From contig CADCTF010000001.1 in the NCBI GenBank assembly GCA_902805655.1, forward strand, positions 1 to 42,952: DNA of 42,952 nucleotides, written 5' to 3'. The position numbers and the translations under genes are program-made. Shown piece by piece: positions 1-9,272 of the stretch. The first letter of the stretch is position 1. Each line of letters opens with the position of its first letter. The notes below the pieces were generated by a model. It saw nothing but the letters and a program-made list of their open reading frames with translations, made no database searches and was not told the DNA's origin. The DNA comes from an uncultured Acidimicrobiales bacterium (GTDB lineage Bacteria; Actinomycetota; Acidimicrobiia; Acidimicrobiales; CADCTF01).

Positions 1-1194
1 CCAGTAGAGGGCGCTCGCCAGGAGGAAGTTGCGGACCTCGTTGCGCCCGAAGTTGAACACGAGCGTGCCCCAGTCGGGGTGCTCGCCCTGGCGGGGGTCG
101 GCGTGCTCGTAGAGGGCGGTGCCGTCGAAGCGGGCGAGGGCCCAGTCGTCCTTCGGGAAGTGGGCCGGCACCCAGTCGACGATGACGCCGATGCCCCGCT
201 GGTGCAGGGCGTCGACCAGGTGGCGGAAGTCGTCGGGCGAGCCGAAGCGGGAGGTGGGGGCGAAGTACGAGGTCACCTGGTACCCCCAGGAGCCGCCGAA
301 GGGATGCTCGGCCACCGGCATCAGCTCGACGTGGGTGAACCCCAGGTCGGCCACGTACTCGGGCAGCTCGTCGGCCAGCTCCAGATAGGTGAGCGGCCGA
401 TCGCCGTCCTCCGGCTTGCGCCGCCAGGACCCGAGGTGCACCTCGTAGACCGAGATGGGCTGGTGCAGCCAGTCGGTGGCCTCGCGCCGGGCCAGCCAGG
501 ACGCGTCCTGCCACTCGTACCGCGTCTCGGTCACCACGCTCGACGTGCCGGGAGGCACCTCGGCCGCGAACGCGTACGGGTCGGCCTTCAGGACGAGGTG
601 CCCGTCCGGAGTCACGATCTCGAACTTGTAGCGAGCGCCGGTGGTCACGCCGGGGACGAAGATCTCCCACACACCGGACGACGACAGCGCCCGCATCGGG
701 TGCACCCGCCCGTCCCACAGGTTCCACTCCCCCACCACTCGCACCGATCGGGCGTTCGGCGCCCAGACGGCGAAGGAGGTGCCCTCCACCCCCTGGTGGG
801 TCCGCACATGCGCCCCGAGGAACCGGTGGAGGTCGTGGTGCCGGCCCGCCGCGAACAGGTGGAGGTCGAGGTCGCCGAGCGTGGGCCAGAAGCGGTACGG
901 GTCGTCGATCGTGATGCTGACGTCCGCGCCGTACTGCACCTCCAGCCGGTAGCCCTCACCGGCCTCGGCGCCCACGGCTCCGACGAAGACGCCGGCCTCG
1001 TGCACCTTGACCAGCTCGGCCCTCGTGCCGTCGGCGGTCACGACCGCCACCGCGGTGGCGTCCGGACGGTAGGCCCGCACGACCTCTCCACTGGCCTCCC
1101 GGTGGAGGCCGAGCACGGCATGGGGGTCGCCGTACTCGCCCTTCACGACCCGCTCGAGATCAGCCGGCGCCAGCGAACCCGGGCTGCGACTCAT
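1..1194 (-). CDS. glgB: 1,4-alpha-glucan branching enzyme GlgB, partial (C-terminus outside window)
   Basis: GlgB cuts alpha-1,4-glucan and re-attaches the piece by an alpha-1,6 bond, giving branched glycogen-like polymer in the cytoplasm. The 398 codons present hold an N-terminal N1 module, a CBM48-type module with [15 protein letters not shown] near residue 130, and the start of the GH13 barrel ([12 protein letters not shown], then [21 protein letters not shown], and region I DWVPAHFP). The catalytic Asp and Glu should lie beyond the window edge, so activity cannot be judged from residues. The ATG overlaps the stop of the upstream maltokinase gene as ATGA, so it is probably translationally coupled as the last gene of a glgE-treS-mak-glgB operon. 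The family call is strong; only the end is missing. Confidence 0.96.
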   Translation of the reverse strand, partial: MSRSPGSLAPADLERVVKGEYGDPHAVLGLHREASGEVVRAYRPDATAVAVVTADGTRAELVKVHEAGVFVGAVGAEAGEGYRLEVQYGADVSITIDDPYRFWPTLGDLDLHLFAAGRHHDLHRFLGAHVRTHQGVEGTSFAVWAPNARSVRVVGEWNLWDGRVHPMRALSSSGVWEIFVPGVTTGARYKFEIVTPDGHLVLKADPYAFAAEVPPGTSSVVTETRYEWQDASWLARREATDWLHQPISVYEVHLGSWRRKPEDGDRPLTYLELADELPEYVADLGFTHVELMPVAEHPFGGSWGYQVTSYFAPTSRFGSPDDFRHLVDALHQRGIGVIVDWVPAHFPKDDWALARFDGTALYEHADPRQGEHPDWGTLVFNFGRNEVRNFLLASALYW

Positions 1195-2492
1195 GACGTG
1201 GTCTCCGTCCCTTCCGGCTCCAGGAGGCGGTGGATCGCCAGCTCGGGTATCTCCACCCAGTCCGGGCGATGGTCACGCTCGTAGGCCACCTCGTACACCG
1301 CCTTGTCGAGCTCCCACGCCCGAAGGGCCAGGTCGAGGTTCCTCGGGTCGGGCGGCAACAGCTCGGCGACGCCCGCCACCGAGAAGTACCCGTCGAGCAG
1401 CGCAGCCCGGTTGCGCCGCTCCCATGCCTCGCCGCGGTGGCGCAGGGAGTGCCGCTCCTCTTCCCCACGTTCGTGGAGCGCCACTGCGCTGGCGTAGTGG
1501 AACGAGCGGAGCATGCCGGCCACGTCCTTCAAGGGCGAAGCGGGGGCCTGGCGCTCGACGAGGGGACGGGCCGGCTCGCCCTCGAAGTCGAGCACGTACC
1601 AGCCGAGGTCGGTGCGCAGCACCTGGCCGAGGTGGTAGTCGCCGTGGACGCGCACGGCTCGGCCGGCGGACGTCATCTCGCGCAGCCCCGCGAACAGCTC
1701 GCGTGCCGGGGGCGCCCAGGCGCTCTCGCTGCCGACCCGCTCGAGCTGGCGCTCCATGCCCGCCGCCCACGTCGCCGGATCAGCCGCGGCGGTGTCGAAG
1801 GCGTCGGCCAGGGACACGTGCAGGCGGGCCGTCACCTCACCCAGGCGGCTGGCCTCACCGGCGAAGTCCCCCCCGCAGTCGGCCGGGTTCTCTGCCTCAC
1901 TGCCGTAGTAGTCGCGAAGGCTGGCCAGGGCGAGGGCCCAGCCGTCCACCCCGCTTGCCAGGTACTCCTGCACCACGGCCAGATCGATGCCGTCGCGGGT
2001 CCAGGTGCCCACGAGAGCCGCCACCGAGGTGAACCCGACCGCCGTCAGCGCAGCCGTGACCTCCACGTCGGGGTTGGTGCCCTCCTGCAGGCGCCGGAAG
2101 ACCTTGAGCACAAGACGGTCGTCGAGCACCAGCGAGGTGTTCGACTGCTCCACGCCCATGGGCCGGACCCTCGTGGCCTCCTGGCCCGGAGCGACCCTGC
2201 CCAGCACGACCTTGGCCAGCTCCGTGTCGAGCAGGCCGTCGTAGGCGAGGCGCCCGTCCACCGCGCCGAGCAGCGCATCGTTGTGACCGTGCAGGAACTC
2301 GGGCGGCTCGCCCGGGGTGGCGAACCCGACCAGCAGCTGGTAGCGGGCGCCGTCGGCATCGACGATCATCCACTCCAACCGCTCGTCCAGCGTCTCGGAG
2401 GCGATGACCCGCACGGACCGAGGGTGTCCGCCGGCAAACCAGCGCTGGCGGGCCAGGTACGGCGCGAGCAGATCGGTGAATGCCTCCGTCAC
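1191..2492 (-). CDS. mak: Maltokinase (Mak/Pep2)
   Basis: Maltokinase phosphorylates maltose with ATP to maltose 1-phosphate, the donor used by GlgE. The 433-residue product has the aminoglycoside-phosphotransferase-like fold signature: HGDYHLGQ near residue 283 (catalytic loop) and DFEGEP near residue 303 (Mg-binding Asp). The N-terminal [10 protein letters not shown] is typical of the Mak cap. The start is GTG at 2492, overlapping the treS stop as GTGA; the frame is open further upstream, but that part is antisense-like sequence inside treS. Lying between treS (trehalose to maltose) and glgB, it links trehalose to glucan synthesis. In some actinobacteria Mak is fused to TreS; here the two are separate but overlapping. 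Confidence 0.95.
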   Translation of the reverse strand: MTEAFTDLLAPYLARQRWFAGGHPRSVRVIASETLDERLEWMIVDADGARYQLLVGFATPGEPPEFLHGHNDALLGAVDGRLAYDGLLDTELAKVVLGRVAPGQEATRVRPMGVEQSNTSLVLDDRLVLKVFRRLQEGTNPDVEVTAALTAVGFTSVAALVGTWTRDGIDLAVVQEYLASGVDGWALALASLRDYYGSEAENPADCGGDFAGEASRLGEVTARLHVSLADAFDTAAADPATWAAGMERQLERVGSESAWAPPARELFAGLREMTSAGRAVRVHGDYHLGQVLRTDLGWYVLDFEGEPARPLVERQAPASPLKDVAGMLRSFHYASAVALHERGEEERHSLRHRGEAWERRNRAALLDGYFSVAGVAELLPPDPRNLDLALRAWELDKAVYEVAYERDHRPDWVEIPELAIHRLLEPEGTETTS

Positions 2493-4144
2493 GAGGGCGC
2501 GACCAGCTGGAACCAGTAGAAGGCGTAGGGACCCAGGGTGACGAAGTAGGGCAGCTCGCCGATCGGCGGGAACGGCACGCGACCCAGCAGCTCGATCGGC
2601 TGGCGGCCGTCGAAGGCCTGCAGCGGCAGCTCGACCGGCTGGGCGAAGCGGCTCAGGTTGTTGACGCACAGCACGATGTCGTCGCCTTCCTGGCGGACGT
2701 AGGCCAGCACCGACGGGTTGTCCACGTGGACGACCTCGAAGGTGCCGGTGCCGAACAGCGGGTGCTGGCGGCGGACCTCCAGCATGCGGCGCATCCAGTG
2801 CAGCATCGAGCTCGGGTCGCGGGTCTCGGCCTCGACGTTCACGGCCTGATACCCGTGCACCGGGTCCATCAGCACCGGCAGGTAGAGCCGGGCGAAGTCC
2901 GCCTTCGAGAAGCCGGCGTTGCGGTCGGGCGTCCACTGCATGGGCGTGCGGACGCCGTCGCGGTCGCCGAGGTAGATGTTGTCCCCCATCCCGATCTCGT
3001 CGCCGTAGTACAGCACCGGGCTTCCCGGCATCGAGAAGAGCATGGCGTGCAACAGCTCGGCCACCCGCCGGTCATTGTCGACCAGCGGTGCGAGACGCCG
3101 GCGGATGCCCACGTTGGCCTTCATCCGGGGGTCCTTGGCGTACTCGGAGTACATGTAGTCGCGCTCTTCGTCTGTCACCATCTCGAGCGTCAGCTCGTCG
3201 TGGTTGCGCAGGAAGATGCCCCACTGGGAGCCGTCGGGGATGGCCGGCGTCTGGCTCAGGATCTCGGTGATGGGGAACCGCTGCTCCCGCCGCACGGCCA
3301 TGAACATGCGCGGCATGAGCGGGAAGTGGAAGCACATGTGGCACTCGTCGCCCTCGGGGCCGAAGTAGTCGACCACGTCGGCGGGCCACTGGTTGGCCTC
3401 GGCCAGCAGCACCTTGCCGGGGAACTGTGCGTCCACCTCCTTGCGCAGCTGCTGCAGGTACTGATGCGTCTCCGGCAGGTTCTCGCCGTTGGTGCCGTCG
3501 CGCTCGTAGAGGTACGGCACGGCGTCGAGCCGGAAGCCGTCGAGGCCGATGTCGAGCCAGAACTTCACGGCGTCGAACATGGCGGCCTGCACCTCGGGGT
3601 TGTCGAAGTTCAGGTCGGGCTGATGGCTGAAGAAGCGGTGCCAGTAGTACTGGCCGCGCACCGGATCCCACGTCCAGTTCGACTTCTCGGTGTCGACGAA
3701 GATGATGCGGGCCTCGCCCCAGCGATGGTCGTCGTCGTTCCAGACGTACCAGTCGGCCTTGGGGTTCGTGCGGTCCTGGCGGCTCTCCTGGAACCACGGG
3801 TGCGCGTCGCTCGTGTGGTTCATGACGAGGTCGGCGATGAGGCGGATGCCGCGCTTGTGCGCCTCCTCGACGAGCTGCACCGCGTCGCCGAGGTCGCCGT
3901 ACTCGGGAAGCACGGTGAAGAAGTCGCTGATGTCGTACCCGCCGTCCCGCAAGGGTGACTGGTAGAAGGGCAGGAGCCAGAGGCAGTCGACGCCGAGCCA
4001 CTGGAGGTAGTCGAGCTTCTCGGTGATGCCCCGGAGGTCGCCGGTGCCGTCGTTGTTCGAGTCGAAGAAGCCCCGAACCAGGACCTCGTAGAAGACGGCC
4101 CGCTGGTACCAGCGGTGGTCGGACGGATCGATCGAAGACGGCAT
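2489..4144 (-). CDS. treS: Trehalose synthase / maltose alpha-D-glucosyltransferase TreS
   Basis: TreS interconverts trehalose and maltose by intramolecular glucosyl transfer. The 551-residue protein begins WYQRAVFYEVLVRGFFDSN and is a GH13 enzyme: region I DLVMNHTSDAHPW, nucleophile region GLDGFRLDAVPYL (about residue 206), acid/base region VLLAEANQWPADV (about 248) and NHDELTLEM (about 311). Length is close to the family norm without a fused kinase. The ATG at 4144 shares one base with the glgE stop (TGATG). The reading frame continues far upstream without a stop, but homology begins at this ATG, so the upstream part is a shadow of glgE. Within the operon it supplies maltose for Mak, or recycles it. 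Confidence 0.96.
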   Translation of the reverse strand: MPSSIDPSDHRWYQRAVFYEVLVRGFFDSNNDGTGDLRGITEKLDYLQWLGVDCLWLLPFYQSPLRDGGYDISDFFTVLPEYGDLGDAVQLVEEAHKRGIRLIADLVMNHTSDAHPWFQESRQDRTNPKADWYVWNDDDHRWGEARIIFVDTEKSNWTWDPVRGQYYWHRFFSHQPDLNFDNPEVQAAMFDAVKFWLDIGLDGFRLDAVPYLYERDGTNGENLPETHQYLQQLRKEVDAQFPGKVLLAEANQWPADVVDYFGPEGDECHMCFHFPLMPRMFMAVRREQRFPITEILSQTPAIPDGSQWGIFLRNHDELTLEMVTDEERDYMYSEYAKDPRMKANVGIRRRLAPLVDNDRRVAELLHAMLFSMPGSPVLYYGDEIGMGDNIYLGDRDGVRTPMQWTPDRNAGFSKADFARLYLPVLMDPVHGYQAVNVEAETRDPSSMLHWMRRMLEVRRQHPLFGTGTFEVVHVDNPSVLAYVRQEGDDIVLCVNNLSRFAQPVELPLQAFDGRQPIELLGRVPFPPIGELPYFVTLGPYAFYWFQLVAPS

Positions 4145-6078
4145 CAGAGAGCGCGCAGGTGCAGCACGTGGGCCACCTCGGACGAAGGGTCGAGCCGGAC
4201 GTAGGGGTGTGCACCCTGCCAGGTGAAGGACTGGTTGGTCATCTCGTCGTACGCCTCGAACTGGCGGTCGACGGGCATGCCGAGGGCGGCCAGGTCGAGC
4301 CCCAGCGTCGTCTCCTGGGCGTCGTGCCCGTCCAGGTTCACGACTACCAGCACGACGTCGGTCCAGTCGTCGCTGATCTTCGAGTAGGCGAGGATGTGCT
4401 CGTTGGAGGACTCGTGAAAGGTGATGTTGCGCAGCCGGGACAATGCCGGGTGGTGGCGGCGGATCCGGTTGACCTTGGTGACGAAGGGGGCGATCGACCG
4501 GGGGTCGTTCCAGTCGCGCCGGCGCACCTCGTACTTCTCGGAGTGGAAGTACTCCTCGTTGGCGTCGGACATGGGCTCGTTCTCGATGAGCTCGTAGCCG
4601 CTGTAGATGCCGTAGCTCGGCACCAAGGTCGCGGCCAGCAGCAACCGCAGCTTGAACACCGAGGCCGGAGCGTTCCGCAGCGGGTGGGCGAGGATGTCCG
4701 GGGTGTTGGGGAAGAAGTTCGGCCGCATGTAGTCGGCCTTGTCCGACATGGCCACCTCCTCGGTGTACTCCTGCAGCTCCGCCGCCTCCGTGCGCCACGT
4801 GAAGTAGGTGTAGCTCTGGGTGAAGCCGACCTCGGCCAGCTTGGCCATGACCTTCGGGCGGGTGAACGCCTCGGCGAGGAAGAGGACGTCCGGGTTCTCG
4901 GCCTGCACGGCCGGGATGACCCACTCCCAGAAGGCCATGGGCTTGGTGTGGGGGTTGTCGACGCGGAAGATGCGGACGCCCCGGGCGATCCAGAAGTCGA
5001 GGATGTCCTTGCACGCGCTCCAGAGCGCCTCCCGGGCCGGCTCGGTCGACGGCCAGAAGTTGATCGGGTAGATGTCCTGGTACTTCTTCGGCGGGTTCTC
5101 GGCGTAGGCGATGGTGCCGTCGGGCCGCTGGTGGAACCACTCGGGGTGCTCGGTCACCCAGGGGTGGTCGGCCGAGCACTGGAGCGCGTAGTCGAGGGCG
5201 ATCTCCATCCCCAGGTCAGCCGCCCGGGCCACCAGGTGGGCGAAGTCGGTGAACGTCCCGAGGTCGGGGTGGATCGACGCGTGGCCGCCCTCTCGACCAC
5301 CGATGGCCCAGGGGCTGCCGACGTCGTCCGGCCCCGCCGTGAGGGTGTTGTTGGGGCCCTTGCGGAACTGGCGGCCGATCGGGTGGATCGGCGGCAGGTA
5401 CACCACGTCGAACCCCATGGAGGCGACGGCCGGCAGGCGGTCGGCGGCGCCGCCCAGACCGCCCTCGGAGCGGGGGAACAGCTCGTACCAGGCGCCCACC
5501 AGGGCCCGCTCCCGGTCGGCCCACAGCAGCGACGCCGCCGTGGTGGTGACGTCGGCGTTCGGCGGCGGGCCGACGAGGAGGGCGGCTACCCCCGCGGTGA
5601 GGGCCGGCGCCAACCGCTCGGCGGCGGGCAGCGATGTCGACCGCAGGCTGCGCACCGCCTCCACGAGGGTCGCCTTGTCGCGACCCTTTTGCTTGCCGGC
5701 CGCCGCCTCCAGCACCAGCGCGCCTTCCTCGAGCTCGGTGTCGATCTCCTGCCCCGCGGCGAGCTTGGTCTCGGCCTTGTGCCGCCACGTGGCGTACGCA
5801 TCGGTCCACGCGTCGACCACCAGCTCGTGGCGACCCAGCGCCGTGGGCACGAAGGTCGCCTGCCACAGGTCGAGACCGGGATTGGTGAGCGCCATGGCTG
5901 CCTCTTGCCAGGCCGACTTGCCTACGCTGCGCCAGCGCACCCGCGCCGCCAGCAGGTCGTGCCCGTCGCGGAAGATGTCCGCCGACACCACGACCGGCGC
6001 GCCGACGGTCACCTTCGCCGGGTACAACCCGGTCGGCGTGCGGGGGCGGACGTTGTCGATCACGATCCGGCCGATCAC
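4144..6078 (-). CDS. glgE: Alpha-1,4-glucan:maltose-1-phosphate maltosyltransferase GlgE
   Basis: GlgE extends alpha-1,4-glucan chains with maltosyl units from maltose 1-phosphate. The 644-residue protein has the family layout: an N-terminal beta domain (IGRIVIDNVRPRTPTGLYPAK), then a GH13 barrel with VVYLPPIHPIGRQFRKGPNN, nucleophile region RIFRVDNPHTKP (near residue 373) and acid/base region FLAEAFTRP (near 401), and a C-terminal beta sandwich. The start is GTG at 6078; TAGCAA sits six bases upstream, the geometry of a weak leaderless promoter. It is the first gene of the operon and diverges from glgP across 83 bases. Streptomyces has the same four-gene set. Identification is firm. Confidence 0.97.
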   Translation of the reverse strand: MIGRIVIDNVRPRTPTGLYPAKVTVGAPVVVSADIFRDGHDLLAARVRWRSVGKSAWQEAAMALTNPGLDLWQATFVPTALGRHELVVDAWTDAYATWRHKAETKLAAGQEIDTELEEGALVLEAAAGKQKGRDKATLVEAVRSLRSTSLPAAERLAPALTAGVAALLVGPPPNADVTTTAASLLWADRERALVGAWYELFPRSEGGLGGAADRLPAVASMGFDVVYLPPIHPIGRQFRKGPNNTLTAGPDDVGSPWAIGGREGGHASIHPDLGTFTDFAHLVARAADLGMEIALDYALQCSADHPWVTEHPEWFHQRPDGTIAYAENPPKKYQDIYPINFWPSTEPAREALWSACKDILDFWIARGVRIFRVDNPHTKPMAFWEWVIPAVQAENPDVLFLAEAFTRPKVMAKLAEVGFTQSYTYFTWRTEAAELQEYTEEVAMSDKADYMRPNFFPNTPDILAHPLRNAPASVFKLRLLLAATLVPSYGIYSGYELIENEPMSDANEEYFHSEKYEVRRRDWNDPRSIAPFVTKVNRIRRHHPALSRLRNITFHESSNEHILAYSKISDDWTDVVLVVVNLDGHDAQETTLGLDLAALGMPVDRQFEAYDEMTNQSFTWQGAHPYVRLDPSSEVAHVLHLRAL

Positions 6079-6161
6079 CCCGCCTTGCTACCACCTGGGC
6101 GCGCCGGCCGAAACTCGACGCCTCGGCGTGATGCTGGGACCACAGCCGGTAACGTCTTGGA
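6079..6161. promoter_or_regulatory. Divergent glgE/glgP promoter region
   Basis: These 83 bases separate the divergent glgE and glgP. On the plus strand TAACGT (6150-6155) is followed by exactly six bases and the glgP ATG. On the minus strand TAGCAA (6085-6090) is followed by six bases and the glgE GTG. No Shine-Dalgarno sequence lies at the usual distance before glgP. This is read as back-to-back leaderless promoters. No clear operator palindrome was seen. Confidence 0.5.
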
Positions 6162-8705
6162 ATGAAGGCGCTGCGCAGCTTCACCGTCCGCCCCCGGCTT
6201 CCGGAGTCTCTGGCCCCGTTGCAGGACCTGGCCATGAACCTCCGCTGGTCTTGGGACGAGCGCACGAGAGACCTCTTCCGGTGGGTCGACCCCGACCGCT
6301 GGGAGGTCACCGGCCACGACCCGGTCTCGTTGCTCGGCCACGTGCGCCGGGAGCGCCTCGAGAGCCTGGCCGCGGACCCGGCGTTCATGAGCTTCCTGGG
6401 TGAGGTGCACGGCGACCTCGGCCGCTACCTGCAGTCCGACCGGTGGTTCCAGAACCGGCCCGCAGGCGCCCTCCGCCACGTGGCCTACTTCTCGCCTGAG
6501 TTCGGCATCGCCGAGGCCCTGCCCCAGTACTCCGGCGGCCTCGGGGTCCTCGCCGGTGACCACCTCAAGGCGGCCAGCGGCCTCGGCATCCCGCTCGTCG
6601 GCATCGGCCTCTTCTACCGGCAGGGCTACTTCCGCCAGACGCTGAACGGTGACGGCTGGCAGCAGGAGCGCTATCCGAAGCTCGATCCCCACGCCATGGC
6701 CGTCCGCCTGGTGGAGGGAGCTCGCGTGGAGGTCGACCTGGCCGGCGTCGCCCTGCACGCGCAGGTGTGGCGCGCCGACGTGGGTCGCGTACCTCTCTTC
6801 CTCCTCGACGCCGACATCGACGACAACGACACCGAGGCTCGCCTCGTCACCGACCGCCTCTACGGCGGCCAGACCGAACATCGCATCCGTCAGGAGATCC
6901 TCCTCGGCATCGGCGGTGTGCGCGCCCTCGATGCGCTCGGCGAGACCCCGCAGGTCTTCCACACCAACGAGGGACACGCCGGCTTCCTCGGGCTCGAGCG
7001 CATCGGCCGCCTCATGCGCGGCGACGGGCTCTCCTTCGCCGAGGCCATCGAAGCGGTGCGGTCAGCCACGGTGTTCACCACCCACACACCCGTGCCCGCC
7101 GGCATCGACCGCTTCCCACGCGAGCTCATGGAGCGGTACTTCAAGGGATGGGCGGACGACTGCGGCATCGGGTTCGACCAGCTCATGTCCCTCGGTCACT
7201 TCCCGGGTGAGGACGTCTCGGCGCCCTTCAACATGGCCGTGATGGGCCTGCGCCTCGCCGGGCTGTCGAACGGCGTGGCCAAGCTGCACGGCGCCACCAG
7301 CCGCCGCATGTTCCAGGGCCTGTGGCCCGGCGTCCCGGTGGACGAGGTGCCCATCACCTCGGTCACCAACGGGGTGCACGCCGGCACCTGGACCTCACCC
7401 GAGATGAACGACCTCCTGACCCGCTACGTGATGCCGGGGTGGCACGAGGCCGACGCGGCCCAGTGGTCCCGCATCGCCGACGCACGCGACGACGAGGTGT
7501 GGCGCGTGCTCGAGCAGGGCCGCGACCACCTCGTGGCCTTCGCCCGCAACCGGCTCAAGGCGTCCGTGCTGTCCCGGGGCGCCAGCGAGTCGGACGCGGC
7601 CTGGACGGACGACGTCCTCGACCCTCGCATCCTGACCATCGGCTTCGCCCGGCGCTTCGCCACCTACAAGCGCGCCGACCTGCTGCTCTCGCACCCGGAG
7701 CGGCTGAAGGCGCTGCTCCTGTCGGCCGACCGGCCCCTCCAGCTGGTCTTCGCCGGCAAGGCGCACCCGGCGGACGACAAGGGCAAGGAGATCATCCGAC
7801 GCATCGTCCAGTTCTCCCGGGACCCCGAGATCCGGCACCGCTTCGTGTTCATCGAGGACTACGACATCAGCGTCGCCCGCACCATGTTGCAGGGATGCGA
7901 CGTCTGGCTGAACAACCCTCGCCGCCCGGAAGAGGCGTGCGGCACCAGCGGCGAGAAGGCAGCACTGAACGGCGGCCTGAACTGCTCGATCCTCGACGGT
8001 TGGTGGGACGAGATGTTCGACGGCACCAACGGCTGGGCCATCTCCTCGGCGGAGAGCTACGAGGACCTGGCCCGTCGGGACGAGGTGGAGGCGGCCAGCC
8101 TGTTCGACATCCTCGAGCGCCAGGTCGTGCCGCTCTTCTACGAGCGGTCCCTGGGCCCGGTGCCCCGCCGTTGGGTGGAGCGCGTGAAGTCCTCGCTGCA
8201 GACGCTCGGCCCGAAGGTGCTGGCCAGCCGGATGGTGCGGGATTACGTCGAGCAGCTGTACGAGCCCATCGCCGGGCAGGCCGCCACCATGGGCGAGTCC
8301 TCCTTCGCCAGCGCCCGGGCGCTGTCTGCGTGGAAGCAGCGCGTGCTGGCGGGGTGGCACGGCGTCACCGTCGTCGACGTCGACGCCGAGGCCGCGGTCG
8401 CCGACCTCGGCACCACCCGTCGGGTCGAGGCGGTCGTGTCGCTCGGCCAGCTCTCCCGGGATGACGTCGCCGTGCAGCTGGTGCATGGGCCGGTCGGGCC
8501 CAGCGACGAGATGGCAGGAACGTCCATCGCCACCATGACGCTCGAATCGGAGGGGCCGGCCGACGGAGGCCACGCCGGCCGCTCGACGTACGCCGGCTCG
8601 TTCTCCTGCGAGACGCCCGGACGCTACGGCTACACCGTCCGGGTCGTACCGGCCAACGCCCACCTGCTCACCCCGGCCGAGATGGGCTGCATCACCTGGG
8701 CTTAG
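6162..8705 (+). CDS. glgP: Alpha-glucan (glycogen) phosphorylase
   Basis: This GT35 phosphorylase cleaves terminal alpha-1,4 bonds of glucan with phosphate to release glucose 1-phosphate. The 847-residue protein has the N-terminal DUF3417-type segment (PESLAPLQDLAMNLRWSWDE), YFSPEFGIAEALPQYSGGLG in the core, and the pyridoxal-phosphate site region GTSGEKAALNGGLN near residue 596, where the Lys is the expected Schiff-base residue. Length fits the actinobacterial AlgP/GlgP form of about 850 residues. The ATG at 6162 has a leaderless -10 (TAACGT) six bases before it. It is transcribed away from glgE, so synthesis and breakdown of the same polymer share one control region. A perfect hairpin 148 bases downstream (8853-8884) may end its transcript. 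Confidence 0.96.
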   Translation: MKALRSFTVRPRLPESLAPLQDLAMNLRWSWDERTRDLFRWVDPDRWEVTGHDPVSLLGHVRRERLESLAADPAFMSFLGEVHGDLGRYLQSDRWFQNRPAGALRHVAYFSPEFGIAEALPQYSGGLGVLAGDHLKAASGLGIPLVGIGLFYRQGYFRQTLNGDGWQQERYPKLDPHAMAVRLVEGARVEVDLAGVALHAQVWRADVGRVPLFLLDADIDDNDTEARLVTDRLYGGQTEHRIRQEILLGIGGVRALDALGETPQVFHTNEGHAGFLGLERIGRLMRGDGLSFAEAIEAVRSATVFTTHTPVPAGIDRFPRELMERYFKGWADDCGIGFDQLMSLGHFPGEDVSAPFNMAVMGLRLAGLSNGVAKLHGATSRRMFQGLWPGVPVDEVPITSVTNGVHAGTWTSPEMNDLLTRYVMPGWHEADAAQWSRIADARDDEVWRVLEQGRDHLVAFARNRLKASVLSRGASESDAAWTDDVLDPRILTIGFARRFATYKRADLLLSHPERLKALLLSADRPLQLVFAGKAHPADDKGKEIIRRIVQFSRDPEIRHRFVFIEDYDISVARTMLQGCDVWLNNPRRPEEACGTSGEKAALNGGLNCSILDGWWDEMFDGTNGWAISSAESYEDLARRDEVEAASLFDILERQVVPLFYERSLGPVPRRWVERVKSSLQTLGPKVLASRMVRDYVEQLYEPIAGQAATMGESSFASARALSAWKQRVLAGWHGVTVVDVDAEAAVADLGTTRRVEAVVSLGQLSRDDVAVQLVHGPVGPSDEMAGTSIATMTLESEGPADGGHAGRSTYAGSFSCETPGRYGYTVRVVPANAHLLTPAEMGCITWA

Positions 8706-8711
8706 GCCGAC

Positions 8712-8843
8712 TCAGCGCACCGAGGCGGTGGCGTCCTGCAACACGCCGAAGCCGACGGTGAGCCCGACCAGGACCGCCGCACCGGCGAACACCACGATGG
8801 CCACCCGGGCGAGGGCACGTGCACGCAGCAGCGCTCCCGCCAC
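8712..8843 (-). CDS. Possible small membrane protein, unsupported by homology
   Basis: An open frame from GTG at 8843 gives 43 residues with one strongly hydrophobic helix (VAIVVFAGAAVLVGLTVGFG) after a basic stretch (LLRARALAR), which would give a positive-inside topology. Third codon positions are GC-rich, as in the real genes around it. There is no Shine-Dalgarno sequence, and the frame begins only ten bases after a terminator-like hairpin, so it needs readthrough or its own promoter. I do not recognise the sequence. It may equally be chance coding in GC-rich DNA between two genes. Confidence 0.25.
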   Translation of the reverse strand: MAGALLRARALARVAIVVFAGAAVLVGLTVGFGVLQDATASVR

Positions 8844-8852
8844 GATGGACGC

Positions 8853-8884
8853 GAAGAGGGCCGGCCTCTCGGCCGGCCCTCTTC
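8853..8884. terminator. Perfect 14-bp hairpin, likely bidirectional terminator
   Basis: GAAGAGGGCCGGCC (8853-8866), loop TCTC, then the exact reverse complement (8871-8884). It lies 42 bases after the DUF6458 gene stop on the minus strand and 147 bases after the glgP stop on the plus strand, where convergent transcripts meet. Neither flank has a strong T run, as is common in actinobacterial terminators. Confidence 0.7.
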
Positions 8885-8926
8885 TCAGCTCTGCTCCCGT
8901 GCGGCCAGATGGCGCACGGGGTCTGG

Positions 8927-9175
8927 CTAGACGACGTCGCGGTCCTGTACGACGGTGCGCTCGCGCGTACCGGTGGTGGTGCCGGCGGCGCCGGCGCGGT
9001 TGAAGCCGCCCCAGCTGCTCCAGAACACCATCGAGAGCACGATGCCGAGCGCTCCGACGACCATCAGGATGATGCCGATGGTGTCGATGCTGATTCCGGC
9101 GACGGGCTCCATGCTCACGGCGAAGGCCAGGATTGCGCCGACTGCGAGAAGGAAGATGCTGACTCCGATGCCCAT
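8927..9175 (-). CDS. Small two-helix membrane protein, DUF6458-like
   Basis: The 82-residue product opens MGIGVSIFLLAVGAILAFAV and has two hydrophobic segments (about residues 4-22 and 31-52), followed by a polar tail rich in Thr and Arg (RERTVVQDRDVV). The opening, with Gly-rich hydrophobic sequence and IDTIGIILMVVGALG, matches what I know of the small actinobacterial DUF6458 family, of unknown function. The start at 9175 is fixed by AGGAGGT nine bases upstream, one of the clearest ribosome binding sites in the window. The gene stands alone. Upstream, GTTG (9270-9273) and GGGTTA (9250-9255), 14 bases apart, faintly resemble a SigB/SigF-type promoter, which would fit a stress role, but this is weak. 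Confidence 0.8.
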   Translation of the reverse strand: MGIGVSIFLLAVGAILAFAVSMEPVAGISIDTIGIILMVVGALGIVLSMVFWSSWGGFNRAGAAGTTTGTRERTVVQDRDVV

Positions 9176-9272
9176 TCTCTGCGGACCTCCTACCGGCCCC
9201 GCCACCGGGACCTCTTGTGTGTACTGAGGAGGATGTGCCCGATGTCACTTAACCCCAAACAGCCGTTCCCAA

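Noticed and set aside
4159-6165. Long open frame of 668 codons on the plus strand
   Set aside because: Antisense to glgE over its whole length; Val/Gly/Arg/His-rich, no recognisable motif.
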